In this document: positions 1 through 20,700 of the stretch, one piece after another | Layout: each line of letters starts with the position of its first letter | How positions within the stretch are numbered: the stretch's first letter is position 1 | NCBI GenBank assembly: GCA_023974075.1 | Contig: CM043787.1 | Location: 35,604,218-35,668,217 of the forward strand | From: Chaenocephalus aceratus | Taxonomy: Eukaryota > Chordata > Actinopteri > Perciformes > Channichthyidae | DNA: 64,000 bases | Reading direction: 5' to 3' | The notes under the pieces: generated by a model | Seen by the model: the letters and a program-made list of their open reading frames with translations, nothing else | Told to the model about the DNA's origin: nothing | Database searches by the model: none | Made by a program: the position numbers and the translations under genes

Positions 1-430
1 ATGAATGTTGCAACAGCAATCCAGGAATGACTAATGTTGGTGAACAGGAGGCAGCACCCTCCTTAAGAATAAACACTTCTTACCATTGGCAAACAGCTGA
101 GCAGTGTTCATATTTACTCATTGTTTACTCTCTGATGCTGCTAACCTCAAGCTTTAAGATAATATCCTGATAACAGATTCACCACAGCTGTACTGGAGCT
201 ACTCAGTCAATCCAGGACAATGTTATGTTAAGGGCACAATGTAGGGAACACATTGCCACTAAGGTTCTCGTAGATTTGGGGTTTTGTGAAGTAGTGTGCA
301 ATCATGGTATAGTTTGCCATGGCAGTCAGCTTCTACCAGTGACAGTGTTTACCAGGACCAAACTATTTGAAAAAGTCTCCTCCTCTCCAAATACATTGAC
401 CTGCCGATTAAAAGTGTGAAAACACTGAAA

Positions 431-1744
431 CAGGGCTGCCAACAGCACGCAATTATCCCATATCTCACGCACTCACGCCACACTTGCCTTTCCTCACGCT
501 AAGGTTTCGTCCAAAATAAATGTGTATAAAAATAAAGTGAAGGAACAGCAAACCGAGCGGTCTACGAAATGGGACATTCTTCTGGCTTAGTTCAGTAAAG
601 TTGGAACGATATTGGGAGATTCGGATTTCACGGATCAATAACTCATGAACGAAATGTTATTCAGACACAAATGACGTCTCCTAAGTACCGTGGTAAGGTT
701 GACAACAAACTACAATCACATTTCGATAAAAAAAAAGCCAATACGTGCCGTCCTCCGAGCTGGACACATTACATTGGTCTCTATCCGCAGCCCGAGAAGA
801 AACGAGTGCTCAGGGACCGTCTGCAAAGTGCAACTCCGAAAAAAGAGAATACAATAATATTCAATCACTGTTATACAGCTTATTACTACCAAACTCACCA
901 CACACATCAATAGTCTCATGGTGGTCATACTACAGCAAGGAGTTTGGAAGAATATGCTTTTGAATAATTTTGGGGAATAGTTATAATGTCAAATCTTCAA
1001 TCTTCAATCTTATCATCTTTAAATAACTTTACTATTATACAGTATATTTCTACCAAACTCACTATTTGCATTGTTGTTGTTAGCATCTGGTTAGCTTAAC
1101 GGATATTAAAAGCTGTTTCTAAAACAAGGAAAGGGAGAGCTCTTTCCTGTCAGACTGAGAGATAACTACAGCTCAGTGAGGTAAGGGACTTTTTAGTCTA
1201 GTTATCTCAGTGGGTCTCAAACGTTTTGGTCACCATTTATGAGAATAAATGAAAAACAGTTGTGAAATACTATATGACAGTAAAACAAGAATACAGTTTA
1301 AAAGGTGAGTGATTTGTAAAATATCCATAAAGAAAATCTGTTTACAGTTCTGTTTCATATGGGTGTTGAGAGAGGTATCCATAAATTCATTTTGCTCTCA
1401 AAATGCACCAGGTTGTTGCATATAACTTCAATATTAAAAAAAAAAAAATCTTCCCGGGGGAGCATGCCCCTGGACCCCCCTAGAGGAGGTGAGGACCCCC
1501 CCCCCCCCCACACTTGTAAAATAGCACTTTACACCTATATGCCATTTTATATGCTGTGAGCTGATTATCAAGCCTTCATTGTAAGAGTCGCGTGTACACT
1601 GTGTATGTGCGTGTTCCACTGTAGCACCCGGTACATTAATGGGAAACCCTAGTTTGTACATGTTCAATACTGTACATTTACGTTTTTTTCGGTTCACCAA
1701 AAAAAGATCTCACTCCAAGCTGAACTCAAATGTTGGCAGCCCTG
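431..1744. mobile_element. Non-autonomous hAT-type DNA transposon
   Basis: The element begins CAGGGCTGCCAAC and ends with the exact reverse complement (13-bp terminal inverted repeats). It is flanked by a perfect 8-bp target duplication, CACTGAAA, at 423-430 and 1745-1752. An 8-bp duplication is the hAT hallmark. No transposase frame is recognisable; the short open frames near 671-963 do not resemble one I know. It contains a poly(A) run near 1436 and a poly(C) run near 1498. It lies in the rab27a intron upstream of the first visible exon. Confidence 0.85.
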
Positions 1745-2028
1745 CACTGAAAACAGCAGTTTTAAATTACAATATGTGATTTTTCTAGGAACAGCTTGGC
1801 AGACTCAACTTGTGAGCCGATCTTCCACTAACGTCTGCTTTACTTTATTTCTGTGATAAACTAAGATCAGGACATCCAAAAAGTAAAATCCACCATCGGG
1901 ATAAAATACAGTTTTATGTGACCATGATCCAAAAAAGTGAATTTGTTTCAAAACCGGATTAAATGTAGTAGCAGCAGGCAAACGCAACTAAAACACAAAA
2001 AAGCGACTTTATTAAAACCCACCACGAC

Positions 2029-2416
2029 TTAAAGGTGGGGTAGGTAATTTTGAAGAAACCAGCTCGAGTGCGTTAGAATTTGAAAATACACAGCCGGAAA
2101 AAATCTGCCACTTCCTTACAGAGCCCCTCCTCCAACACACAGGAACGCGCACATGACCAATGAGGGCACGAGATAAGTTTGTGCACAGATGGAAGGCTGA
2201 CAGGCAGGTAGGCCATCCAGTTATTTTAGGCGGGCCGGCTAAAATGAGTGGTCGTGCTTTTTACAGTACTTTGGCTTCCACAGATGCATTTTTTATGGAT
2301 TTTTTGTCAAAGCACTTAAGATATTCATTGCTATCAGGATGTTAAGAGCATTCCATGGAATATAACAAAAAGTGTATCTCGAGCCGTTTTCTCAAACGTA
2401 CCTACCCCACCTTTAA
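2029..2416 (+). mobile_element. TTAA-ended MITE, copy 1
   Basis: Both ends are inverted copies of TTAAAGGTGGGGTAGGTAA with a diverged inner arm ending in a CTCGAG core. TTAA at each edge suggests a piggyBac-like target, though I cannot exclude a TTA-targeting Harbinger element. The same family recurs at 21260-21732 and, in the opposite internal orientation, at 31635-31981. No coding capacity. Confidence 0.8.
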
Positions 2417-3078
2417 TTGAAATTGTAGTGAGACTTCAAACAACCTAGAGCTGCGCTTCCTGTCTTTTGATGGTAAAATCAATAAAGTGAAAAAATCAGC
2501 AGACAGTCTTTGTGTTTCCTTATCCATGAAATGACCATGAAGTTACAGTATATTAAATGGGTAATCAGATGGATACAGTACACCAATAATACTGAAGCTG
2601 TCTGTTCAATGGTCACAGGGAAACCGCTGAGATCAACGTGTCCCAAGATTACTCTTAGGAATGAAAGACTACATTATTTCTCAATCTCTAAAGGTTCTTG
2701 GGAAACGTGTTATTGAAATGTGCAGTTACATCTGGGGACTCTTTTAGAGACTCTTCAATAACTTTAATTGCACATTTGTTTCTCCATTTTTACAAGCAGC
2801 TATGAAATACAAGATTAAAGCTGCTTATCATTCTCGAAAAACTCAAAACTCAGTCCCAACAGAGTTTAGCAGTATGATGCAAGTATCGCTTTAACATGCT
2901 GCATTGTTAAACATCTTAAGATCCGTAAAATAAATCTTATTCTTAAAGTGTATGAAAGGATTTACTACTACATCAAACTACACTTTAATTACACTCCAAC
3001 AGATTGAGATTGAATGCTTCTCAATCCGTTTGAACATCTGAACATCTGTTTGACCTGATCCGTCTCTGTTTCTGTCAG
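2417..3078. other. rab27a intron, no feature seen
   Basis: AT-rich intronic sequence ending in a canonical acceptor (TTTCTGTCAG) before the exon at 3079. I see no coding exon, RNA gene or recognisable repeat here. The same holds for 1-422 and 1753-2028. Confidence 0.5.
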
Positions 3079-4739
<1,661 letters not shown>

Positions 4740-6668
4740 ACTCAATTACGAACGTTACATGTCTGTGTCCATAATACTGTTGAAAAAATAGGAAGATATC
4801 CAAGTTAAGCAGTTGAAGTATACATTATGCATATTGTAAAATATTTAAGGTGAAACAATATTTATCTTTATTGCCCCACAGAGTAGTGCTTTGCTATACA
4901 TATATAAAGTACAGAAGTGTATTAGGTCCAGGCATGAGAGCAAATACATTAGAGGAAGATATTGATTTGTTGCTTTTAGGGAAAATGTTGTGAATTAAAT
5001 TGAAATGTCAGGAAAAAGTCAAAAAGTTAGTCATATATATGAATCCTACATTTTAACTTTATTCTCAACATTTGAAATGCTAAATAGATTAAATAAAACA
5101 TCTTATTCCCAAGCCTGCCCATAATACACCTCCATAGAAAAGTGCTTTTTGAATGTGGGCGTTTAATTTAAATTAATTTAACATGGTCTTTTCAAAAAAT
5201 ATATATTAATATTGGAGCGTGGGATATTTATTTCTAATGATGTCCAGCTGGAAATGTCATCATTTGGATGCTGATCATGTTTTCAGGTATAAATGTTGTG
5301 CTTCAAGTTGCGTCAAAGTGAGCTGCTCTGCCAAATGTGCTATAAGAATACTTCTAACACTCTTCACTTGCTGTAAGATAAGTGTAGATTCACACTGCGA
5401 TTAAGAAAGGAGTCACTTTGTACAGTCAGATGAATGTTGACTGATGCCTGCAGTCACGGTGTATTGGGATTTGTTATGGATATACTTTTAGGAAGCTTAT
5501 TGATGTTGTGCTTAGTGTCCTTCTGAAGAATGCAAGATTGCCCTGCAACAGCCAGTAAACACGTTGCTCACATTGTCCGACTGAAATTAACTAGAAGGAC
5601 AATTAACATTTGTTTATTTTTTCCTAAATCAACGTTTGTGCTTGTTTTTCTTAAAACCTTGATAATAGAATACAGTTTGTCTTCGTCATCAACACTTCAT
5701 TATAATCAGCAACTAGTTCTGCCAATGATTGCAAAAATTAAGTCTCAGTATAAATATAAAATTGTGGAAAAAGTAAAACTAATAGTTTAATATATTTGAA
5801 AGTAAGACATTTCAATGAAAAATGTTGCTGTAGCTTTTGTGAACATCCAAGTAACATGCAATATATTATTTTTCAATATTCACCTGTAAGGATTTCTGTA
5901 GTTTTAGAGTATTCAGGATTTTGCTCAGCCGAGATCCTACATACTGCTATGCCAAGGCCCCGGATGATAACATGTGGATAACAAGAATATATCACCTGAA
6001 AACAAAGACCACCTTTGCTAGTGTCAGGATTCTCCGAGCAGATGCTATGCTTTTAAAGAGTGGGACAACTGTTTAGGCAGCCATCTACTAATTACACATG
6101 CGGCATGCATCAGGATTATTATGTATTCAAGTTCTGATTGCAATGAAAAGAGCTGCTACATACCATCTTACCCTCAGTATATTTTTGGATGTAGACCTAC
6201 TGAGGGTTAAATAATAAAAGAGAGATCTTTAAAGAACCTGCTTAGCCTTGGTTTTGTATTGGCAAGTTTGATAAGAATAGCAATAAACAAACATTTCAGT
6301 TTACTTATATGGTGTTGATTTTTAAATCCTTATGCTTACCCCTTCAGATCCTTTAAAGTTTCATAGATTTATAATACGACTGATATTTAATTAAGAGTAT
6401 CTAAACTTAGTAAAACACTGAAATGGTATTGTGATTATTTTTATTAATTGTAAAGGCTAAAAGTGATGTTTTAGTTAAGACACAAACAGCTAAAGTTGAA
6501 TTTGATTATAATATGAGTATGACTATGCTGATTAATTTCATATTTTAAAGTGTGCCATACTTATTCATATGCAAAATGTATATCATGTGTGAAATAAACT
6601 GTTTTATTTATGTATTTCTTGAAGCAGTATCGAATTTTATATAATCAATCTTGAAGAGGTTGAATAAA
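4740..6668 (+). other. Probable 3' UTR of rab27a-like gene
   Basis: AT-rich sequence without coding signal follows the stop codon. AATAAA hexamers occur at 5092-5097, 6593-6598 and 6663-6668. The last pair is the likeliest distal poly(A) signal, but the true end was not tested. Confidence 0.45.
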
Positions 6669-6984
6669 AATGGAATTTCACTATGAAGTATTGCTTTATG
6701 TGTTTAGAAACTGAGATTATGACCATCCTTGCCAAAATTACAGACTACATAACACTTGTGTGGTATGTGTTTTTAATTCAGTCAGTGTCTAATATAAATC
6801 CTTATTCCACTACTGGCTTTAATGTTTAACGATTGACGACCTTTTTTTTTTGTCCAATCTGCATTCATAATACATCCTAAAACGTGTTTTTAATGGGAGC
6901 TGCATGGTTAAAATTGCCCCTTTATAAATATAAACCATAGATATAAACCATTTAGATCCAACCCAAAAGGGGGAGCACTTTCCC

Positions 6985-7064
6985 CACAGCCCCTACCAGA
7001 GGAGTGTTTATCCGGTGAAGAAGAAGCTGCAGAACCAAACACAACACCAGCCTGAGTTGCAAAG
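6985..7064 (+). promoter_or_regulatory. Possible vrk3 first non-coding exon and promoter area
   Basis: A purine-rich segment ends in a good donor (GCAAAG|GTATCA, junction after 7064), about 860 bp upstream of the vrk3 start codon exon. The vrk3 ATG sits two bases after an acceptor (ACTTGCAG), so at least one upstream non-coding exon is required, and this is the best candidate I see. 7065-7925 would then be intron 1 and shows nothing else. Confidence 0.3.
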
Positions 7065-7925
7065 GTATCAGAGACACTTTTCATTATTTTGACAATTTAC
7101 AAACTCAATGCTGAAATACGGTTTTACTCAGAGGTACATTTCAATTAAAACCAAGGCTCAAATTCAGCAACGGTGATACTTCCGCTGAAAATCCACCAGT
7201 TTCGTATCTGTTTTAGCTAGCTAACGTTAAGCTCTCTTGACATTGCATTTCTTTTTTCAACCCTGGCGTTAAAATAAAATAACGTATAAAACACACACGA
7301 GCTTTAGCTCGAAGTTGTCACTCTCTGCTAATGCTAATGTTAGCTAGCTAAGGATTAAGGTTAGTTGACGTTTTTTTGTTCTGGATTATTTTTAAGGAAC
7401 TGACACGTACCTTTATTTCCTTTTATTTGTACCCAACATATTTTCTCTTTTCCCGCAATTGATGTTAAAAAGTAGCATCACTATAATCTTGTTAAATTGC
7501 ATACGTTTATGGAGGGACGAATCTGGCTGTTGCTATGGTAAAACCCCTTATTCAGTCTATGGGTAAAACATAATCGGAAGATTCGGAACGGTTATCTCTA
7601 TGACAACGGACATCATTTATTTAACTATTGAATACATAACAACATAGACGCTTTACACTTTGAGACATATATTCAAGTTAACGTAAAGCTAAACAATACT
7701 AAACAATAACTCTTCAAAAAAGGATTAGTTTCTTGGATGTGACAATTCCATTCACATGATTAGTGTTCTTATTATTGATTTAACCAACTATTGTATTGAA
7801 AAGTATCATGCACTTTGCAATAACATCAACACTTGATTAGAATAGAAAATTGTATTGATCCCCAATACTAGATGTATAATAATATGTATGTTTGTATGTA
7901 ACATAATGTGTGTTTTACTTGCAGA

Positions 7926-13976
<6,051 letters not shown>

Positions 13977-14097
13977 TTGAGGACGTTATCACTCTGCAAC
14001 TTAGGTACAAGTATGTAGATTCTGGTCACAGGGTTCCTTCATTACACTACATTTCAATTAACTGATGCTTTAATCCAAAGCAATTTACAATTAGTGC

Positions 14098-14103
14098 AAT
14101 AAA
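14098..14103 (+). other. Candidate vrk3 poly(A) signal
   Basis: AATAAA lies 122 bp after the vrk3 stop codon. Other AATAAA hexamers exist much further down (for example near 16283), so a longer 3' UTR is possible. From here to 14743 I see nothing else. Confidence 0.4.
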
Positions 14104-14743
14104 GCATGAAGATAAAAACTCCGAACAGTAAGAAACCTGCAGATACATAAGCCAAACCATTGTTAGTGCTGGTGCATTAGTTTCAAATGAGCTCAAAACC
14201 TTTAAGTACTACACGTTTTAGTGTGTGTGTGGGTTTAATGACCAATGTGCAGACTCAAAATGTTGGTTCGGACACTTAGTGCAGTTATTTAATATTTAGA
14301 AAATGTAAATAGTTAATTAGGATTATTTGAAGTGGGTTTTTAGGTGTTTTTTTATCCACAATTAGCAGCTGACACTCGGCACAGACAGGTGAAGTAGCAA
14401 AATGATACGCAAACACTGCTGTGGACAGGGGGCATCAGCAACATGTAATGTTAGCCACCTTAAAGAAATCAATATCAGTTTAAGAGTACGACCTATTTAG
14501 ATCGTTTTCATATTTTAAATATAGCGTACATTCAGTTTGATGGTTGATTTGTTTAAGGTGGGTCAGTCTTTTAGCTTTCTAGAGTATGTTCTGCAGCTGC
14601 CCCTGTTCACCTTGCCTTGCTCCCGGGATTCTAGGTTCTTATACACATAAATCAAGTACACAAATAGTTCAGTTGTAAGAAATGAGGGGGAAATGTGCTT
14701 TCTCATCCCCGGGGCAAATGAGACCAGAGGCCTACAAATGAGA

Positions 14744-15652
14744 CCAGAGGCCTGTACTACAAAGCTGTATTTTCCTAACCTGGATATGTTTGAGTTAGCC
14801 GGTTGGCCTAATCCAAAACATACGCGCTGTCGCTAAGCTGTACTACGACGCGGGTTATCAACATGGAGAAGCGCACTGACAGTGCAGCGTCATACTTCCT
14901 GAATGAAAAGTCAACTATAATATTAGACGTATGAAGAAGTTAAACTTTAAACATCCATGACTAAAACACTTTATCCAGGATCAAAGCCACATAGCTGCAC
15001 CTGCAAGGTGAATACAGCTGGCAACAGAACAAGTGTTTGAATGCGTACATTAACAGGTTTATGATATCACTGCCCCGTCTAAAACACGATCTGACTTTAA
15101 TTACATTTGTCTCGAGTGTTTCGTCAACTTAATGTGTTGCTTAAAATAATACTTCTGCATACAGTATGTGACAGAGTGTTCCACGGCCAGATACGGCTCA
15201 GCTGACTCAGATAAGGAAATATATGATACATTATGATGTGATATGAATGATAATGAGACACATCGACGTCTGCACTCAGTGTACTTATGTTGTGGCAGAT
15301 ATCTAAGTAAGCTTTCTTAACGCGAATGTTATAATAGTCAGATTGCTCTGAAGATGGGAGGTAATATTCTATTAATGTTCACGTTCACACAGTCGGTGAT
15401 TTTTGCCGGCCGTCTTTCCTGCAACGGCAGCTTTTCTGTATTTCCTTTCTCCTGTAATATGACTTGATCGCTTTAAGTTTCACTGAGTTGAGCGCTTAGC
15501 CTGCAACCTAACCTGCTCCGGAGCAGGTTAGCCGCACAGCATAAGTTACCATGGAGATCTAGCCCGCTAAAAAGAGAACCAGCGTCGTAGGACCGGAAAG
15601 CCGGAAGTTAGCCGGCTAAGCGAAAATCCTGCTTCTTAGTACAGGCCTCTGG
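14744..15652. mobile_element. Palindrome-ended non-autonomous DNA element, about 0.9 kb
   Basis: The left end reads CCAGAGGCCTGTACTA and the right end is its reverse complement, TAGTACAGGCCTCTGG. A perfect 24-bp palindrome with arms CTAACCTGCTCC sits subterminally at 15508-15531, and related CGTAGTAC/GCGGG blocks recur near both ends. No transposase frame. I do not see a clean target duplication, so the superfamily is left open. The fragment CCAGAGGCCT also occurs once just outside the left end (14724-14733). Confidence 0.7.
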
Positions 15653-17740
15653 TCCAGAGGAGATGTAAACCTAAATATCAAAGTGTTTATAGTTTATTTT
15701 GAATGTGAGGTATTCTCTGTGATAATATTAACATATGTGTACTGTGTTTTAATTTCAGAGTCATTGAAAAAAGAAGACTATTTGGAAGATTTTAAATATT
15801 TGTTTTATCATGTTGTATTTTACTTCTGAATTATTGCACTGAAGCCGAGTCTTTTAGAGTTCCACGTGTGCACTCGTGTTAGGTGAATGGGTTTTGATGG
15901 GAATCTTCTTTTTGGGTGTGGTTTTTCATATTCATTGCAGTCTTTTAAACAATGCAAGGTCAGCGTTAATCTCCCTTAAATGTGAGAGCGATGCAAGTTC
16001 TTAATATTTGACGCACAGATTTGGGTTTTGTTGACATGTGAGTTTACTTGTCACAGTGTTCCTCTTTTAGCAGATACCTTTAACAGTGGTTTGTCTTTGA
16101 CATGAATTTACTTCTGCTAAACATTTCCTCAACATGAGCTAACGGACGTAGATCCACCCTTCCTATATGTAGGCACAGTTAGTCTGCCTGTATAAAAAGC
16201 AATATATTTCATTTAAAGCAGTGCCTTAGTGTCCTTGATCAAAGAGCACAAGACATCTTGAGTTTAAGGCTTGTTAACAAATAAATTGTGTTTGAGTAAA
16301 TGTTTTTGTTTTTTTACTTTTGTTGTTGTGAAGTTGTCTGTACTAACCCAGAGATAAACAGGTATTCAACACAACAGCAGACCTGGTCATTTTAAAGAAA
16401 CCTTTATAAAGTTTAAACATTTCTGAACATAAACATTTTAACATTTCAAGACATATACAATTCTTTATATGAAACAGTAAATATCTCTTATTGTGCACAC
16501 TCTTAAAGTAATTCAGAAAATAAACACTGTTATCTTTAGCCTGATCTCTCCTGTCGTGGCATTTTAAAACCTTTCATCTCTGTCACTTGAGGCACTTTCT
16601 GAATGTCGAGGCTTTTGTAGAACAACGTAAAGCATGATGCTGAAGGACTATAGCGCCCCCATGAGGCAGCTTCTGTACACAGCTGCAGACCTGATGGCTG
16701 CCTGCAGTGGAGCCGGCGCACACACGCTTCTATACAGACATGCTGGCAGTGTGAGGCAGCTACACATGCAGGTTTAAATATAGTTTACACTGCAGGTTGA
16801 TTTCATGTTGGACCAGATGAGCTTTGAGCAGAAACTCAGTGTTTTTATTCAGTCCTTATATTACTTATCTTCCTGGGTTCAATGTAAATTCTGCTCTTGT
16901 GTACTTTTGAGTAGTTAACTCTCGATGATACGTAAATTAAAAGATCCCGCTTTGTAAATGAGATTGTGTCCACAGCACAAAATGTAAATCTTTAGACATC
17001 ACATGCTCACATAGTGGAAAGAGCTCTGGGCTTTACACTGATTTCACACTGAAAATCATAACCTTAAAAGTAGTTTAACATCCACAAATACTGACAGTTT
17101 TCAATGCAACTCAGTAAGTGATTGTTTGTTACTCTGTTGATTGAAACAACTCTATTAACTTGAACTTAAAAACCATAAAAAAAAAAAAATTAGATTACTT
17201 CAAAATATGCACTGTAATAAAGCCGAAAAACAAGGCCGCTTAAAGCTGTTCCTGAAATGTTTTGGACATTACATTTTCACATGAAAGGAACAGTTTATTA
17301 AAGTGTAAACTAAGTGGTATCCCGCTTTCACTCAGGCAACGTGATGAAGAACATGTTGAAGGAAAAGGACGTTTGAAGAGGGACTTCAAAACGCAGAAAC
17401 CTGGAGGCTCATCGCTCTTGGCCAGAACAAGGCAAATATGTGCACAAACTCGGCCCGAGAGGACGAGCTTGTTTGTCTGAGCAGAAAGTGGAACATCCTC
17501 AAGGCCTCCGATCCGCAGCGTGATGGGGAGATGGCATGAGGAGATCAGAGTGGGAGAAATGGTTTAGCTGAGGCTCCTCCGTGTCCTTAGAAGACGGTAG
17601 TAGCCAATTGTTTGGGAGAGGAGGGACGCTCCTCCTGGCCATGTGACACGTGCTCTCCTGAAAGATCGAACACAGGAGGGAAATGAACACATCTCTCTCG
17701 CCTGCAGTGCTGTGGTCACATGACCAGCTGCAGCCTCTGT
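15653..17740. other. Convergent 3' ends of vrk3 (+) and ripor1 (-)
   Basis: No coding exon is visible on either strand. Searching the minus strand for the expected RIPOR C-terminal HEAT-like exons, I found none. An AATAAA on the minus strand (plus-strand 16844-16849) could end ripor1 transcripts. Other short open frames here look like chance. Confidence 0.5.
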
Positions 17741-20700
17741 TTACAAACTCCTCTCACCGGGTAGATTTTCTCCCTTTTTCTCGCTGTCATCTTCCTTCTC
17801 GTCGGGCATCTCTATCTGACACAGATCCTGCACGTCCTCCACGCTCGACTCCTTTAAAAAACAACACATGTTTTTCTCTTTGAAGTTCGTCAGACATGTT
17901 TCACAGTGGTATCATTGTTGGAGCCGTTTTCCTCAGAGCCATCTATTAGTTACGCATTCCTCCACTTAATGAGATCATCAGGGATTTATTTTTAATATAA
18001 TAACTCTCTTTATGCTGCTCAGAGTTTTGTAACCCCAGTGTCTCTCCTCTCTCTTGTGCCTGCAACGCAACCACTACACTTTATGCAAATTAATCACAGT
18101 TGAAAACACCTAAATAGAAATAATCATATGAGCAATGATGGTGACTTTTAGAAACTTTTGAAGTTAGTTATGATAAATTAATATATGAACAAAAAAAAGA
18201 CATTAATCGGACACTTTGATTACCTGTGATTCAGAGAAACGATCTTCATCTGAGTTCCTGAATCCTTCGGGAGCTTCCATAAGGATCTGCAGGCCGTCAG
18301 CCTCCTCGTCATCGCTGCAGAGAGACAACAGGGACATACATGGTGAGTCCAAATTAAACACCATAACAGACACTGAGGGAACTATTCAAACCCAAGATTC
18401 AGGATAGAATGAAAATAGAGGCAGGCAATGATCACTAACACTGACCTTCCTCCAGAGTGAAATCTCTCTTCCTTTTCTTCTTCCTCCACTTTCTCTTCCT
18501 CCATTTTGATTTGGTTCTCTTCAGGTTGCGCAGCATCCTCCTCCTTTTTCTCTTCTACTACCTCTTTATTTCCTCCCTCCTTTCCCTCTTCCTCCTCATC
18601 TTCCTCGAGGTCAGAGCAGTTGAGAAAGTCGAAACTTTCAAGGGCCGTCTCGACTTCTAGATTGAAACTAGAAGAAACTGGAAAAGGAACCTACGGAGAA
18701 AACAAAGCAGTGTTTAAAGTTAAGGTATTTTTTATTTAGTTATATGTTAAGTTTTTGATTTTTTTGTTTTGTTTTGCGAAGCACTCTGTGTTACCCTTCG
18801 TGTACGACAACTGCTATACAAATAAAGTTGATTGATTGATTAAAAATCACCATCAACAGAATAAACTTCACAAAAACAATGAAGTGAATGAAGCTCACCG
18901 TTGGAGGGTCCTGCAGTGGTTTGGACTCCTGGACGGACTGACTGCGTTTCTCTGATGCTTCGTCCTCTGCTGCTTCAGTGGTGCTGTCCTTTGTTTCTGC
19001 TTCAGTCTGTCCAGCCTGCACTGGCAAGTCCTCAGACTGTTTTACCTCCTCTGCTGAAATACACACATGTGGGACGCCACTTTCAGACAAATCCTGAGTG
19101 GACACAGCGTGTACAGAGGACACGTCGGGGCAGGAGCAGCTCAGGTCTGCCGAGGTTTCAGAGAGGTCCGCTGACTGGAGAGACGCTCGATCAGCCGCGG
19201 TGCAGTCATCGCTGTGAGAGCAGGAAGTCTGCAGGTGGCCGTTTGGCACTGCGTCCGTCTGAGAGAAAACCTCCCCGGCTTCGGTCTCGTCCTCCTCCTG
19301 ATTGGAGGAGAGCGACGGCGTTGAGGCGCTGGACTTGTGTGGCGTGAAGGACAGCTGAGAGGTGAGCGTGGTTTGCAGCATGTTGGAGGCCGTGAGCTTC
19401 TGAGCGTGGTGAGCGAGCGCCGGGCTGGACGAGTCGTCGGAGGACTCAGACGAGTTGGACCAGACGGTGCCGTTCTCCACTTCCCCCTGCCGCCTCAGCA
19501 GAGACTAGACAGGAAACACGGAGGACATTAACTAAAGGCCCAAAGGTATGTCGACATACTTCAGGATCACAGGTTTTAAGTGCATGTTGGTTATCAAATT
19601 ACATCACGAAAAATGTAATTGTGTTAGGGTTGCAATTAAAGATTATTTTCACTATTGATTCATCTGCAGATTATTTATGGGTTAATGGTTGGTCCATAAA
19701 ATATAAGAAAATTGTGAAAAATGTCTCAGAGTCCAAGGGGAAGTTTGTCAAAGCTTCACTATTCCAGCTTCTTAAATGTGAGGCTGTTATTGATTTCATG
19801 CCATTGCTTTTCCTATCTGTCTCTAGTCTATGAGTATGATATAAAGCAGAGAAAAGTAGAACATCTCATGAGAAAAACTTCCAATTTTGCTTTAAAATCA
19901 CTCAATCGATTACCAAAAAGATGGTGTTTTGTTCAATTGATTAATTGACAAATCCTTTCAGATGTTAAATGCAGTGCATTTGATCAATGAAACAGACAAA
20001 TTCCTTGATCCAGTTCTCAAACTGTTGATCAGAGACGCTAGTAATGGGCAAGGATAAAAATACGAAGTGGAACTAAAGGGAAATATCCAGTGTCATGTGG
20101 GACAAAAAAGACGAAGGGACATAAAACATGTTTTTGACTAAAAAGGGAATTATAGAAATAATTCATTGATTTGATTTATCAATTGAGCACATCAAACATT
20201 TGCTGCTTAAATCTTAGATCTGGCCTCTTTCTCCCTCGTACTATAAACTACAAATATAAAAATGTTTAGCTCCTGTACTTAATGCAATATGTGGGCACTG
20301 TTAATAAACAATTTGGGTAAAGCTGTGATTGTTAATATTTTAAACACTAAATCAAGATCATCAAAGTTTTCTTGAATTCCCCCCCTTTAAAATGTAAGTA
20401 GTCACTCGATTAATTGACAAATGCCCTGATCATTTAGTAAGCCCTAACAATCTCAAAAATAATCATATATCCAGAACACATTATCTGGTTTTGAATTAAA
20501 TACTCAAAATCAACAACAATATAATCACGTTGCATCTGACAAAATGTCTGTGATTGTCTTTTTCAATTTTGATTTTAAATATCATTTTTTTCTAATATAT
20601 ATATCATCAATCGGTTTGGTCACTATGAACTAAACTACAACTACGTCCCAACACACCGACTGTACTGAGGTGAATCTGGGTGTAGTGCGGCTCAATTCAC

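Noticed and set aside
1..3078. Search for the missing first coding exon of rab27a (P-loop and switch I)
   Set aside because: No GDSGVGKT-like coding stretch or start codon context was found; the exon is most likely upstream of the window rather than lost.
18901..19347. 148-codon plus-strand frame
   Set aside because: Antisense to the large ripor1 exon at 19504-18899, whose reading matches RIPOR1.
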